Shown here piece after piece: positions 12,866 through 27,555 of a stretch of 50,150 nucleotides of DNA. How positions within the stretch are numbered: the stretch's first letter is position 1; each line of letters starts with the position of its first letter. The translations under genes and the position numbers were made by a program. The notes below the pieces were generated by a model that searched no databases, was not told the DNA's origin, and worked only from the letters and a program-made list of their open reading frames with translations. The DNA is from Mycolicibacterium peregrinum. GTDB lineage: Bacteria > Actinomycetota > Actinomycetes > Mycobacteriales > Mycobacteriaceae. The stretch is taken from the NCBI RefSeq assembly GCF_001665785.1, contig NZ_LZSO01000004.1, positions 1 to 50,150 of the forward strand, in the 5' to 3' direction.

Positions 12866-13342
12866 CTATTTCAAGTTCTCGATGGTGTTGGCAAGTTCGG
12901 CCCCGGTCATCGGGTCGCGCGCCACCATCAGGATGGTGTCGTCACCGGCGATGGTGCCGACCACATACGGCAGGGCGGCGCGGTCGATCGCGCTGGCCAG
13001 GTAATGCGCCGCCCCGGGCGGGGTGCGCAGCACGGCAAGGTTAGCGCTGGCGTCGGTCGATACCAGCAAGTCCCCCAGCAAGCGGGTCAACCGTTCGGTG
13101 CCACCGGACACACCCCGCACCGGGCTGCCATCCTCGGGCACCACATACACACCGACGCCACCGTCCGCGCCGCGTAGTTTGACCGCGCCGAGCTCCTCCA
13201 GGTCCCGCGACAGCGTGGCCTGGGTGACCTCGATGCCCTCCTGGCTCAGCAGGGTGGCCAGTTCGGTTTGGCTGCTCACCTGCCTGGCCGACAGGAGGGC
13301 GATGATGCGGGCCTGACGGCCGGCGCGGGTCGGTGCGCTCAC
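12866..13342 (-). CDS. argR: arginine repressor
   Basis: Hexameric arginine-sensing repressor of about 158 residues. The N-terminal winged helix includes [22 protein letters not shown] and [17 protein letters not shown]; the C-terminal oligomerisation and arginine-binding domain includes [15 protein letters not shown] and [15 protein letters not shown], with the key Asp pair. Start GTG at 13342, one base after the argF stop; an earlier in-frame start would run into argF. It is embedded in the operon it presumably represses through the ARG boxes before argC. Confidence 0.96.
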   Translation of the reverse strand: MSAPTRAGRQARIIALLSARQVSSQTELATLLSQEGIEVTQATLSRDLEELGAVKLRGADGGVGVYVVPEDGSPVRGVSGGTERLTRLLGDLLVSTDASANLAVLRTPPGAAHYLASAIDRAALPYVVGTIAGDDTILMVARDPMTGAELANTIENLK

Positions 13343-13343
13343 G

Positions 13344-15447
<2,104 letters not shown>

Positions 15448-15451
<4 letters not shown>

Positions 15452-16322
15452 GCCGATACCACCTTGGTTCCGGTTCCTTCGTCGGTGAAAAGCTCGACCA
15501 GCACGCAGTGCTCGACACGGCCGTCGATCACGTGGGCGCTCGGCACACCGCCCTCCACCGCCCGCAGGCAGGCCTCGATCTTGGGCACCATGCCCGATTC
15601 GAGCTTGGGCAGCAGCCCGGTCAGGGCCTCGGTGTCGATCTCGCTGACCAACGAAGAGCGGTCGGGCCAGTCGGTGTAGAGCCCCTCCACGTCGGTGAGC
15701 ATGATCAGCTTCTCGGCACCCAGCGCCTCGGCCAGGGCCGCAGCGGCGGTGTCGGCGTTGATGTTGTGGACCACACCGTCGATGTCCGGACCGATGGTCG
15801 ACACCACTGGAATACGCCCTGCGGCAATGAGATCCATGATGGATTCGGCGTTGACGTACTCGACGTCGCCGACCAGCCCGATGTCGGTGGCCACGCCGTC
15901 CACGGTGACGCTGCGCCGCACGGCGGTGAACAAGTGCGCGTCCTCACCGGTGAGGCCGACCGCGTACGGGCCGTGGGCATTGATCAGATTGACCAGTTCG
16001 CGGCCCACTTGGCCGAACAGCACCATGCGCGCCACATCGAGCACCTCGGGTGTGGTCACCCGAAAGCCGCCCTTGAAATCGCCTGCAATGCCCAGCCTCT
16101 TGAGCATCGCGCTGATCTGGGGCCCGCCGCCGTGCACCACCACCGGGTGGATGCCGCAGTTGCGCAGGAACACCATGTCAGCGGCGAAGGCCGCCTTGAG
16201 GGCGTCGTCGGTCATGGCGTTGCCGCCGTACTTGACGACGATGATCTTGCCGTGCAGTTGCTTGAGCCACGGCAGCGCCGAGGCGAGCACCTGGGCCTTG
16301 ACGCCGCGCTCGATGGCCTGGC

Positions 16323-16326
<4 letters not shown>
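15448..16326 (-). CDS. argB: acetylglutamate kinase
   Basis: Phosphorylates N-acetylglutamate, usually the arginine feedback step. Amino-acid kinase fold with [11 protein letters not shown] near residue 30, the substrate loop [10 protein letters not shown] at about 62-71, and [30 protein letters not shown] toward the C-terminus. At 292 residues it is of normal size. An N-terminal helix ([20 protein letters not shown]) is present, as in arginine-sensitive hexameric forms. ATG 16326 overlaps the argJ stop by four bases. Confidence 0.97.
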
Positions 16327-18615
<2,289 letters not shown>

Positions 18616-18629
18616 AACTCATTAATCAG

Positions 18630-19487
18630 CTATGCGCAACCGCGCAGCCCTTCGTAGAGCCAGCGCTGAATGGCACCTACCGTAGTCGTTTCACCTGCTA
18701 TCTCGCCGAAGAGGTCCCAGTACCGGCGGACATGCGGATCGGCGTCGGCGTCGGCGTTGACGGCGAGCGCACGCCGGAAACTCTGCGTGTCCGTGTCCTT
18801 GCGAGCCTTGGCGTGGGCATCGACGAATCGGTCGACCGCGGCGCAGGATGACGGCGATCGTCCGGCACGCACGAGCGGCGACGCCATGTCACACGCCTCG
18901 GCAACACCGGTGACCAGACCTCGACGATCGCTGATACGGGTGGGTTCGAACCGCCACAGCTGCCGGGCCATCACCCCCTCGAATACCGGTTGCCGGGCAA
19001 GGGCCACAAGCTCGGCGTAGGCGACAACGCTGCCCGGACGTGCCTGGTCCGGCGGTTGCGGCACGGTCATCTCGACGAGACCGTCGAATATTTCCGCCTC
19101 CGCCGCCCCAGCGAACAATCGCCGCCAGAAGTCGATCAGTACGTCGTGTCCGCGACGTCCGTCCTGCGCGGTCGACAATGCCTCCAACGACGCCCGTCGC
19201 CTCGCCAGGTCAGCCAACTCCGCATCGACGGCGCGCTGTTCGGCGTTTGCCGCATCGCCGATGGAGATCCGGCCTACCAGGATGGCACCAATGGCGTTCA
19301 GGCCGAGACCGGCAGCGCGCAAGCGCCGAACCAGGATGAGCGATTCGACCGCTGTGTCGTCGAAAACGCGATGCCCACCCGAACTCCGGCGAGCTTCGAG
19401 AAGGCCCTCATCGCAGTAGTACCGGATCGTCCGAACGGATACCCCCGTGAGCCGCGACAACTCACCGATGCTTGTGCCGTACGTCAC
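18630..19487 (-). CDS. MerR family transcriptional regulator
   Basis: A 285-residue regulator. The MerR winged helix is at the N-terminus (SIGELSRLTGVSVRTIRYYCDEGLLEA, then GHRVFDDTAVESLILVRRLR), followed by a helical dimerisation segment and a long C-terminal effector domain (about residues 110-285) that I cannot assign. No metal-binding Cys cluster is seen, so a small-molecule ligand is more likely. Start GTG 19487: the frame is open further but crosses the divergent promoter; AAGG lies just upstream. It diverges from the DinB-type gene, whose promoter has the long spacer and dyad that MerR proteins use. Confidence 0.88.
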   Translation of the reverse strand: MTYGTSIGELSRLTGVSVRTIRYYCDEGLLEARRSSGGHRVFDDTAVESLILVRRLRAAGLGLNAIGAILVGRISIGDAANAEQRAVDAELADLARRRASLEALSTAQDGRRGHDVLIDFWRRLFAGAAEAEIFDGLVEMTVPQPPDQARPGSVVAYAELVALARQPVFEGVMARQLWRFEPTRISDRRGLVTGVAEACDMASPLVRAGRSPSSCAAVDRFVDAHAKARKDTDTQSFRRALAVNADADADPHVRRYWDLFGEIAGETTTVGAIQRWLYEGLRGCA

Positions 19488-19493
19488 AGTGCC

Positions 19494-19525
19494 TTGAACC
19501 TCCACCTGACTGGAGTTCCTAGCGT
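19494..19525 (+). promoter_or_regulatory. MerR-type promoter with 20-bp spacer and central dyad
   Basis: TTGAAC (19494-19499) and TAGCGT (19520-19525) are 20 bases apart, longer than the optimal 17, with the dyad CTCCA (19500-19504) / TGGAG (19511-19515) filling the spacer. This is the classic MerR activation geometry. The -10 ends seven bases before the ATG at 19533, implying a leaderless transcript. Confidence 0.65.
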
Positions 19526-19532
19526 AGGCCGC

Positions 19533-20162
19533 ATGAACACCGAGGACATCTGGCGCGCCGTCGACGCCGAACGCCGCAGCCTCCTGCAACTACTCGAACC
19601 GCTCGCCGCATCGCAATGGCGCCACGCCAGCCTGTGTGAGAGGTGGCAGGTTCGAGACGTCGTGGCCCACCTGACGCTTTCCGCACACGCCGATGTCGGT
19701 CGAATTCTGGTCAATCTGTTGCGAGCGCGCGGCAGCTTCGACCGAATGGTCTGCGAAACCGCGACCCGCCACGCAGCGGAGAGTGCGGATCATCAGTTGC
19801 TCGAAGAGTTGCGCGGCACGATCGGCTCGCGCTTCGCCGCGATCGGCACCACACCGACTGATCGGCTGATGGACTTGCTCGTACACGGCCAGGACATCGC
19901 GGTACCGCTGCAACTCGAGCACGAAATGCCGACTGCGGCTGCGCAGCTGGCACTGGAGCGGATCTGGAGTCCGCGATTCCCGTTCCGGGCCAGCAAGAGG
20001 CTGGCCCCCTACCGGCTACGCGCTGTCGACACCGGCTGGGCAACTGGGGCCGGACCACTCATCGAGGGGCCCGTCTCGGCCTTGCTCCTGCTGACGACGG
20101 GACGTCATGCGGCTGCTCTCCCCCACCTGCGCGGTGACGGCGTTGAGCTACTTGTCGCCTGA
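19533..20162 (+). CDS. DinB-fold mycothiol-dependent / maleylpyruvate isomerase family protein
   Basis: A 209-residue protein with the N-terminal four-helix DinB-like domain of the maleylpyruvate isomerase group (IWRAVDAERRSLLQLLEPL, then CERWQVRDVVAHLTLSAHADVGRI). VRDVVAHL carries a conserved metal-ligand His, and a later DLLVHGQDIAVPL block supplies the others. In actinomycetes such proteins transfer or use mycothiol, often in detoxification. The C-terminus (PVSALLLLTTGRHAAAL) matches the small second domain. The gene is controlled from a MerR-type promoter and diverges from a MerR gene, so induction by a stress compound is likely. Its stop lies three bases from the convergent pheT. Confidence 0.85.
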   Translation: MNTEDIWRAVDAERRSLLQLLEPLAASQWRHASLCERWQVRDVVAHLTLSAHADVGRILVNLLRARGSFDRMVCETATRHAAESADHQLLEELRGTIGSRFAAIGTTPTDRLMDLLVHGQDIAVPLQLEHEMPTAAAQLALERIWSPRFPFRASKRLAPYRLRAVDTGWATGAGPLIEGPVSALLLLTTGRHAAALPHLRGDGVELLVA

Positions 20163-20165
20163 GCT

Positions 20166-22657
20166 TCAGCCGCGCAGGACGGCGCCGACACGCTCGCCGG
20201 CGACAGCGACAGCGGCATCGCGCGCGGCGCTGGCCTCGTCCTCGGTCAGGGTGCGGTCGGCAGCCCGGAACCGCAGCGCCAGGGTCAGCGATTTACGCCC
20301 CTCCCCGATCTGCGGACCGGTGTAGACGTCGAACAGCCTGACGTCCTCCAGCAGCTCACCGGCCCCGTCGCGGACCGCGTCGACAACGGCAGCCGCGGCG
20401 ATATCGTCGGAGACGATCACGCTGATGTCCTGGAACACCGCCGGGAACGGCGACACCCTGGGCGCGGGCAGCGTCTCGACGATCGGTACGGCATCGAGAT
20501 CCAGCTCGACCGCACAGGTGCCCTTGGGCAGCCCGGTCCGCTCGACGACCGCCGGGTGTAGTTGCCCGGCGTAGCCCACGACCGCGTCACCGACGAGCAC
20601 CTCGGCACAGCGGCCCGGATGCCACGGCAGCTCCTGGGCGGCGCGCAGGGTGAACTCCACCCCGGCGGCCCGGCCGATCACCCGAACCGCCTCGAACGCG
20701 TCGGCGGCCTCCACCGCACGTCCCGGACCCCAGGGTCCCGCGGGCTCCCGCAATCCGGTCAGTACCGCCGCGACATGCTGCGGCTGATGCGGCAACGACG
20801 CGTCGAGCCCGTCGATCTCCTCGTCGGTGGGCCGACGGTCGTTCGGGATGCGCTCGACGGATCGGGTCTGATCCGTCGGGTGCACCACCTGCTGAATCCC
20901 GAACAGCGCAACATCGGCAGCACCACGGGAGACGTTGCGTCCCAACGCTTCCAGCAATCCGGGCAGCAAAGTGGTGGCCAGCTGCGGCCGATCGGCCTCC
21001 AGCGGGTTGAGCACCTTGGTGGCATTGCGGCGGACGTCGTCAGCGGCCAGCCCCCAAGCGTCGAACACACCGGCGGGCAGGAACGGTGTGGGCAGGACTT
21101 CGACGAACCCGGCCAGCGCGAGCGACTTGCCGATGGCGCGGCGACGCTTCTGCACGGGGGTCAGGCCACGACCGGCCGGCGCGGTCGGCAGCACCGACGG
21201 GATGGACTCCAGGCCCTCCAGCCGCAGGACCTCCTCGACGAGGTCGGCACGCTGACGCAGATCGGGCCGCCAACTCGGCGGCGTCACGGTGAGCACATCG
21301 GTACCGGTGACTTCAGCACCGATCTGGATGAGCCGTCGCGCCGTGGTGCCTGCGGCGTAGTCGACGCCGGCGGTCCGGTCAGGCAGGTCTGCGGGGATCT
21401 CGACGGCGGGCTGGGACCAGTCGGTGCGCCCGTCCACCCGCCAGTCGGTGAGCTTCGGCTCGACCGTTCCGCCGGCGATCTCGGCCAGCAGGGTCGCGCA
21501 ACGGTCCAGTGCGGCAACCGAAATGGCCGGGTCCACGGACCGCTCGTACCGGCGGCCCGCCTCGCTGGCCAGATGTAGACGACGCTGGGTGCGCGACACC
21601 GCGGCCGGATCCCACACCGCGGCTTCCAGCAGCACATCGGTGGTGGAATCGCGCACCTCGGTGGTGCCCGCGCCCATTACGCCGCCGATCGCGGCCGTTG
21701 CGACGTCGTCGACGATCAACACGTCAGCCGAGTTCAAGGTGCGCTCGACATCGTCGAGGGTGACAACCTTCTCGCCGTCGCAGGCGAACCGCACGTCGAA
21801 ACCGCCGGTGATCAAGCTGCTGTCATGCGCGTGCATGGGATGACCGAGTTCGAGCATGACGTAGTTCGTCACGTCGACCGCCGGGGAGATGGCGCGGATA
21901 CCGCTGAGCATCAACCGGCGTTGCATCCACCACGGCGACACCGCCGCCGGGTCGATGCCGGTGACCGGGCGCAGCCCGAAACGCTGCACCCCGGTGCCGG
22001 GCTGGACGGTCAGCGGCCAGGCCTCACCCTCGGCAGGCAGCGGTGTCACGTCGGCCAGATCGACGAACTCCAGGTCGTTGGCGCAGGCGATCTCGCGGGC
22101 CAGTCCACGGACCGACAGGCAGTAGCCGCGGTCCGGCGTGATGGCCAAATGGAACACCACATCGTCGAGACCGAGGATGTCGGCGGCCGGGGTGCCCGGT
22201 TCAGCCGTGCCCTCGGGCAGGACCAGAATGCCCCCGCCCTCGACGCCCAGGTTCATCTCCGACGCCGAGCAGATCATTCCGTCCGAAACCCGGCCGTAGG
22301 TCTTGCGCGTGGCGATTTCGAAGTCACCGGGCAGCACGGTGTCGGGCAGTGCCACCACGACCAGATCGCCCACCGCGAAATTCGTTGCACCACAGACGAT
22401 GTCGCGGAACTCGCCGTCGACATTCTGGACCCCGACATCGACCTTGCAGGCCCGGATGGGCTTCTTGAACTCGGTCAGTTCCTCGATCTCGGCGACTCGA
22501 CCGACCGTCAGCGGGCCACTCACCGGACCGATCGGGATGATCTCCTCGACCTCGTGCCCGATCCGGATGAACGTCTCTTCGAGCTCCTCGACGGACGCAT
22601 CCCAAGCTGGGGCTCCGGCGCGGACGGCCTCACGCAGCCAGCTGAAGGGAATCCGCA

Positions 22658-22658
<1 letters not shown>
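20166..22658 (-). CDS. pheT: phenylalanyl-tRNA synthetase beta subunit
   Basis: Beta subunit of the (alpha-beta)2 enzyme charging tRNA-Phe; 830 residues, normal length. The N-terminal part has the EMAP/OB-type tRNA-binding domain (about 40-150), then the B3/4 editing region ([19 protein letters not shown]), the B5 domain, a catalytic-core-like fold and a C-terminal FDX-ACB anticodon-binding domain ([20 protein letters not shown]). Its ATG shares one base with the pheS stop (TGATG), so translation is coupled. Confidence 0.97.
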
Positions 22659-24047
<1,389 letters not shown>

Positions 24048-25025
24048 GTGGATCGTCAGAAGCTGGCTGATGAGTGGGATGACGGGATCTCGCCCGCGGT
24101 GGCAGGACTGGGCGGGCTGGCCGCTCCCTACGGCGTCGCCCTGGACTACTCGGCCCAATCACTGCGCGCACTCGAACATGTGGTCACCACCCTGTTCCAC
24201 GAACCAGACGACCTCTTCTCCGACGACGACCGCCCGGTCGTCCGCGCACTGATCGCCTACATCGGACTCACCCTGACCCACCTCACCACCGGACACTGGG
24301 AGTGGGACAACCAACCCGGCTTCGCCGGACAGGCACAACCCACCCTCACCGACACCGCACTACGCGACCGCATCACCACCACCTACTGGGGCTGGGACGA
24401 CAACCCCGCCGGCACCCCGGCCGGCATTCCCATCGCCGTCCCCGGCGACGGACTCGGACTCCACCCCGTCTCCCCCCTGCACCTTCTTTTCGCCACCGTC
24501 ATCGACCGGCCCACCAACGCAGGTCCACTGGTCCAGGCCTTCAACGCCTGGAGCGAAAAGGTCACCACCTCACCCCCGCCCGGTGTCGTCGGCATCGACC
24601 TACTACCCAGCCCAGCACCCTCACCCGTCCTCGACGACTGGCTGGCCGCCCGCCAACGCGACTTCCCACAATGGGCCGACCGCTACCCCGGAAACTGGGA
24701 CTTCACCCCCGAATCCATCGACCGCCTCACCGACCTCATCCACCACCACACCCCCACCGTCGAAGCCATCAACGACCCCGCCAACACCGACCTACTCGCA
24801 GGCGCCTGCTGGTACCTCGGCGAAATGCTGCGCCGCAGCCGCCCCTCCCGCTGGGTCTACGTCGACTACACGAGCGATCCCGGCGACCCCGAACTCGTCG
24901 AGTACAGAGTGCAGAGCAACGACGACAGGGATGCGACGAGCCCGTTCCGGCTGTTCCGCCTCGGCATCACCAAAGGCCAACCCAAAGCCCGCGGCTACTA
25001 CGACCGCTGGGCGGGAGAGTCATGA
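24048..25025 (+). CDS. hypothetical cytoplasmic protein, possibly immunity-like
   Basis: First gene of a three-gene operon; 325 residues, no signal peptide or membrane helix, acidic and Trp-rich. Two segments resemble each other: an early one (YIGLTLTHLTTGHWEW, then PVSPLHLLF) and a late one (WYLGEMLRRSRPSRWVYVDYT, then SPFRLFRLG). Both resemble a pattern I associate with actinobacterial immunity-type or DUF6278-like proteins (Y-x-G-E-x-L, then G-x-W); this is inference. Start GTG 24048, with AGAAGGTGG just upstream; an ATG at 24021 is also possible. The stop overlaps the next start as ATGA. From about 24150 to 24860 codons end almost always in C and the coding strand is poor in G, unlike the neighbours. 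Confidence 0.75.
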   Translation: MDRQKLADEWDDGISPAVAGLGGLAAPYGVALDYSAQSLRALEHVVTTLFHEPDDLFSDDDRPVVRALIAYIGLTLTHLTTGHWEWDNQPGFAGQAQPTLTDTALRDRITTTYWGWDDNPAGTPAGIPIAVPGDGLGLHPVSPLHLLFATVIDRPTNAGPLVQAFNAWSEKVTTSPPPGVVGIDLLPSPAPSPVLDDWLAARQRDFPQWADRYPGNWDFTPESIDRLTDLIHHHTPTVEAINDPANTDLLAGACWYLGEMLRRSRPSRWVYVDYTSDPGDPELVEYRVQSNDDRDATSPFRLFRLGITKGQPKARGYYDRWAGES

Positions 25026-27553
25026 TTCGGCACCGGGTCGGCATTTACTCAATGGTGTTCGCTCTGGTCATCGCCAGTGCGGCGTGGCTGGGGGTTCCGA
25101 CCGCCCACGCCGATTACGGGGCCTACGGCGAGTGCACCACTGGATTTGCCCTTCCGGGGTTTGATGCCACCGAGGTCGCACCTCAGGACAAGACGACCGA
25201 GTACAGGTACCCCGGACTCGACGTCGGGCTTGAAGAGGTCGAGGAACCGTCGAAGGACGAACTGGACGATCTCAAAAACGAAGGCCTGCCTGGCGGCACC
25301 GAGAATCACATGCTGATCGCCTGGCGCAATCACATTGCAAAACGGACGTCGGCCGGCGGTAAGCCGATGGCCTTCGGGCGGTGGAAAGCGAACTACATCA
25401 CCGTCATCAAGAATCGGCGCGTCGGACCTGCGTTCGAAGACTTTCTGTGGAACGAGCTGTGGAAGCTGACCGACAGCGGGTCGGCGGGATGGATCAAGGG
25501 CTCCAAGATCGACCCCGGGATCCTTCCGAACGGACCGGTGTTCGATATCACCAACGTCGACAACAAGATTCCGAAACGGCTGTGGACCATCGTCGAAGCC
25601 AAGTCCGGGGACTCGCTTTCTTCGCATGCAAGAAATCAGTTCAAGGAACACGTCAAGATGGCCGGCCAAACCGGATCCTCGTTGGTGATGATGTTCGGCA
25701 AGCTGCCCAGCCCCGCCACGCAGCGCTGGATCAAGCGCACCCTGGATCAGCTGAGGAATGACAACGCAGCCATGCCGACGGCGGTGTGCGTCAAATACTG
25801 GCCGACGAAGGCCGTACCCGAGGACCCGGGCGGTCCAGGCGGCCCGGGTGGCGCGGCGTCGTTGCCACTTCCCCTGGGAGACGCACCAGACAGCCCCGAG
25901 GATGAGGCCGTCAGAGACGAAATCGAGGTCGCACTCGATCAACCCGCCAATCCGACGCAACAACCAGCACCACCGGCTCCCGCGCAGCAGCCCAAACCGG
26001 CGCCCATCGAGGTTCAGGCCGGCCCGGCACCGGCACCACAACTACAACCGGCACAACCGCCGATGCCACGGCAACAGCCGGCACCACAGCAACGGCCGAT
26101 GCCCGCACCCGCGGTTCCAGCTCCCGCGGCCCCGCAAGCGCCTGCCGCACCGCCGCCACCGATCGTCGTTCCGGTGCCGGCCCCCGTACCCGTGCCTGTA
26201 CCGGCCGCGCCGATTCCGGTACCCGTACCGGTACCGGTACCGGTACCGGTACCGGTGCCGGTACCGGCAGCACCCGCCCCGGTGGCGCCGGCACCAGCTG
26301 CCCCCGCCCCGGCGGTACCAGCACCCCAGCAGGCACCTCTGGCGCCCGCCGCGCCGGCGATCGGCTATGGCGGTATCGATTTCTCGACCCTCGAGTTGCG
26401 CTATGTCACAGACACAGTCGCAGGTAAACCGGCAATGCAGTACGCGTTCCGGGCCAGCGCCACGTCCGACGATGCGCCGTCCTACGGTGGGCAGCGCAAC
26501 GCCCAGATGGCCATGGACGCCTTCTACGTCTGGATGGCGCTGTCCCCCGACAAGTTCTGGGTCAACCTGAACCCCACCGAGCCGGACCGAGTCATCGACC
26601 AGGAGTTCGGCAAGACCCAAGCGGGTCAGGTGCTCCTTGAGGCGGACCTCGAAATGAAGGAGGTGTCGGGCCGGCTACAGCGAGACGACACCCCGCTCGG
26701 CAAACGATTCGAAGACGCGCTGCGCGGCACCGACAAATGCTTCCTGGGCCGCCGGCAATGGATCGAGCCCACGCCGGCCACCGTGCGGGAGGACGGCGAC
26801 CAGCTGTACATCATCGATGCACCCCTGACGGTCAAGCTCGGGCTCGAGAACAGCGATATCAGCCCGAACCAATCATGCGACGGCCAGGATCCGGCGATCA
26901 CCGCGGAAAACGGCAAGTTGTACCAGGACATGATCATGCCGGCGGTGGTCGAGGCGATCAATCACGATCCCGAGTTCGCTGACCTGCGCCGGGTGTACGC
27001 CAGCCGGATCGCTGCCGAGTGGTACCGGAAGCGCAACGCGGACAAGCCGACTCAGTACGCGGATGTCATCGATTCGGGCAACGTCGCCGCCTGGACCGTA
27101 CCGTGGAATTCGCGTGAGGTCTTCGACCGCTACGTCTATTCGTACACCCACGCCAAACCGACCTTCAGCTGGAAAACCCAGGAGGGTGACCGAACGTGGA
27201 CTCGGGGTCGCTCCTGGGGAGGCGTCGACTTCAGCAAGATCGAACTGAAGGACGTCGGCGAACAGGAGTTCAAGACGAAGTACGCGTCCATCGCCACCGC
27301 GGCGGGACCGTCGATCGTCGGCCCGGTCGAGCAGCAGTCCGGTGATCAGATCTGGATAGGCGACATCATTACTTCTGTTCCGCTGAACCAGATTTGGCCG
27401 CAGCAACCGACGTCGTGGACGCCATACGAAATCCCGCACCCCGCGACCTCGAAGCCGTACTTCTATCTGCTCGTGACCCTGCCCGTGGCCGCCTGGCTCG
27501 CAACCGGTGGTGTGCTGTGGTGGCGCCGCCGCAAAGCCGGAAACGGAGGCTGA
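25022..27553 (+). CDS. secreted, membrane-anchored protein with PD-(D/E)XK-like motif
   Basis: An 843-residue protein. A signal peptide (1-30, cleavage after TAHA) leads to a globular region (31-265) containing VFDITNV (D175) and IVEAKSG (E192, K194), the D...ExK spacing of PD-(D/E)XK nuclease folds; it is followed by FKEHVKMAGQTGSSLVMMF, plausible for the next helix and strand. A Pro/Ala/Gln linker spans about 266-447, including a PV repeat. A second region (450-810) has GGIDFSTLELRYV near 450 and GGVDFSKIELKDV near 734, and few Cys. One C-terminal helix (about 812-834) is followed by RRRK, so the bulk lies outside the membrane. It is translationally coupled to the upstream gene. I do not recognise the family as a whole; nuclease activity is a hypothesis. 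Confidence 0.8.
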   Translation: MIRHRVGIYSMVFALVIASAAWLGVPTAHADYGAYGECTTGFALPGFDATEVAPQDKTTEYRYPGLDVGLEEVEEPSKDELDDLKNEGLPGGTENHMLIAWRNHIAKRTSAGGKPMAFGRWKANYITVIKNRRVGPAFEDFLWNELWKLTDSGSAGWIKGSKIDPGILPNGPVFDITNVDNKIPKRLWTIVEAKSGDSLSSHARNQFKEHVKMAGQTGSSLVMMFGKLPSPATQRWIKRTLDQLRNDNAAMPTAVCVKYWPTKAVPEDPGGPGGPGGAASLPLPLGDAPDSPEDEAVRDEIEVALDQPANPTQQPAPPAPAQQPKPAPIEVQAGPAPAPQLQPAQPPMPRQQPAPQQRPMPAPAVPAPAAPQAPAAPPPPIVVPVPAPVPVPVPAAPIPVPVPVPVPVPVPVPVPAAPAPVAPAPAAPAPAVPAPQQAPLAPAAPAIGYGGIDFSTLELRYVTDTVAGKPAMQYAFRASATSDDAPSYGGQRNAQMAMDAFYVWMALSPDKFWVNLNPTEPDRVIDQEFGKTQAGQVLLEADLEMKEVSGRLQRDDTPLGKRFEDALRGTDKCFLGRRQWIEPTPATVREDGDQLYIIDAPLTVKLGLENSDISPNQSCDGQDPAITAENGKLYQDMIMPAVVEAINHDPEFADLRRVYASRIAAEWYRKRNADKPTQYADVIDSGNVAAWTVPWNSREVFDRYVYSYTHAKPTFSWKTQEGDRTWTRGRSWGGVDFSKIELKDVGEQEFKTKYASIATAAGPSIVGPVEQQSGDQIWIGDIITSVPLNQIWPQQPTSWTPYEIPHPATSKPYFYLLVTLPVAAWLATGGVLWWRRRKAGNGG
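26218..26265 (+). repeat. tandem GGTACC hexamers inside the Pro-rich linker
   Basis: Eight consecutive hexamers, six of them exact GGTACC (starting at 26218, 26230, 26236, 26242, 26248 and 26260), with one CGTACC and one GGTGCC. They encode a Pro-Val repeat. Each unit is itself a palindrome, so the tract can slip or fold; unit loss or gain keeps the reading frame and alters linker length. Confidence 0.9.
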
Positions 27554-27555
27554 CC

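Noticed and set aside
24302..25021. Upstream extension of the 843-residue secreted protein in its own frame
   Set aside because: It reads as a His/Arg/Pro-rich shadow of the C-rich gene in the other frame; the signal peptide at 25022 marks the true start.
26042..26620. 192-codon minus-strand frame rich in Tyr-Arg repeats
   Set aside because: It mirrors the GGTACC and Pro-rich coding tract on the other strand; low complexity only.
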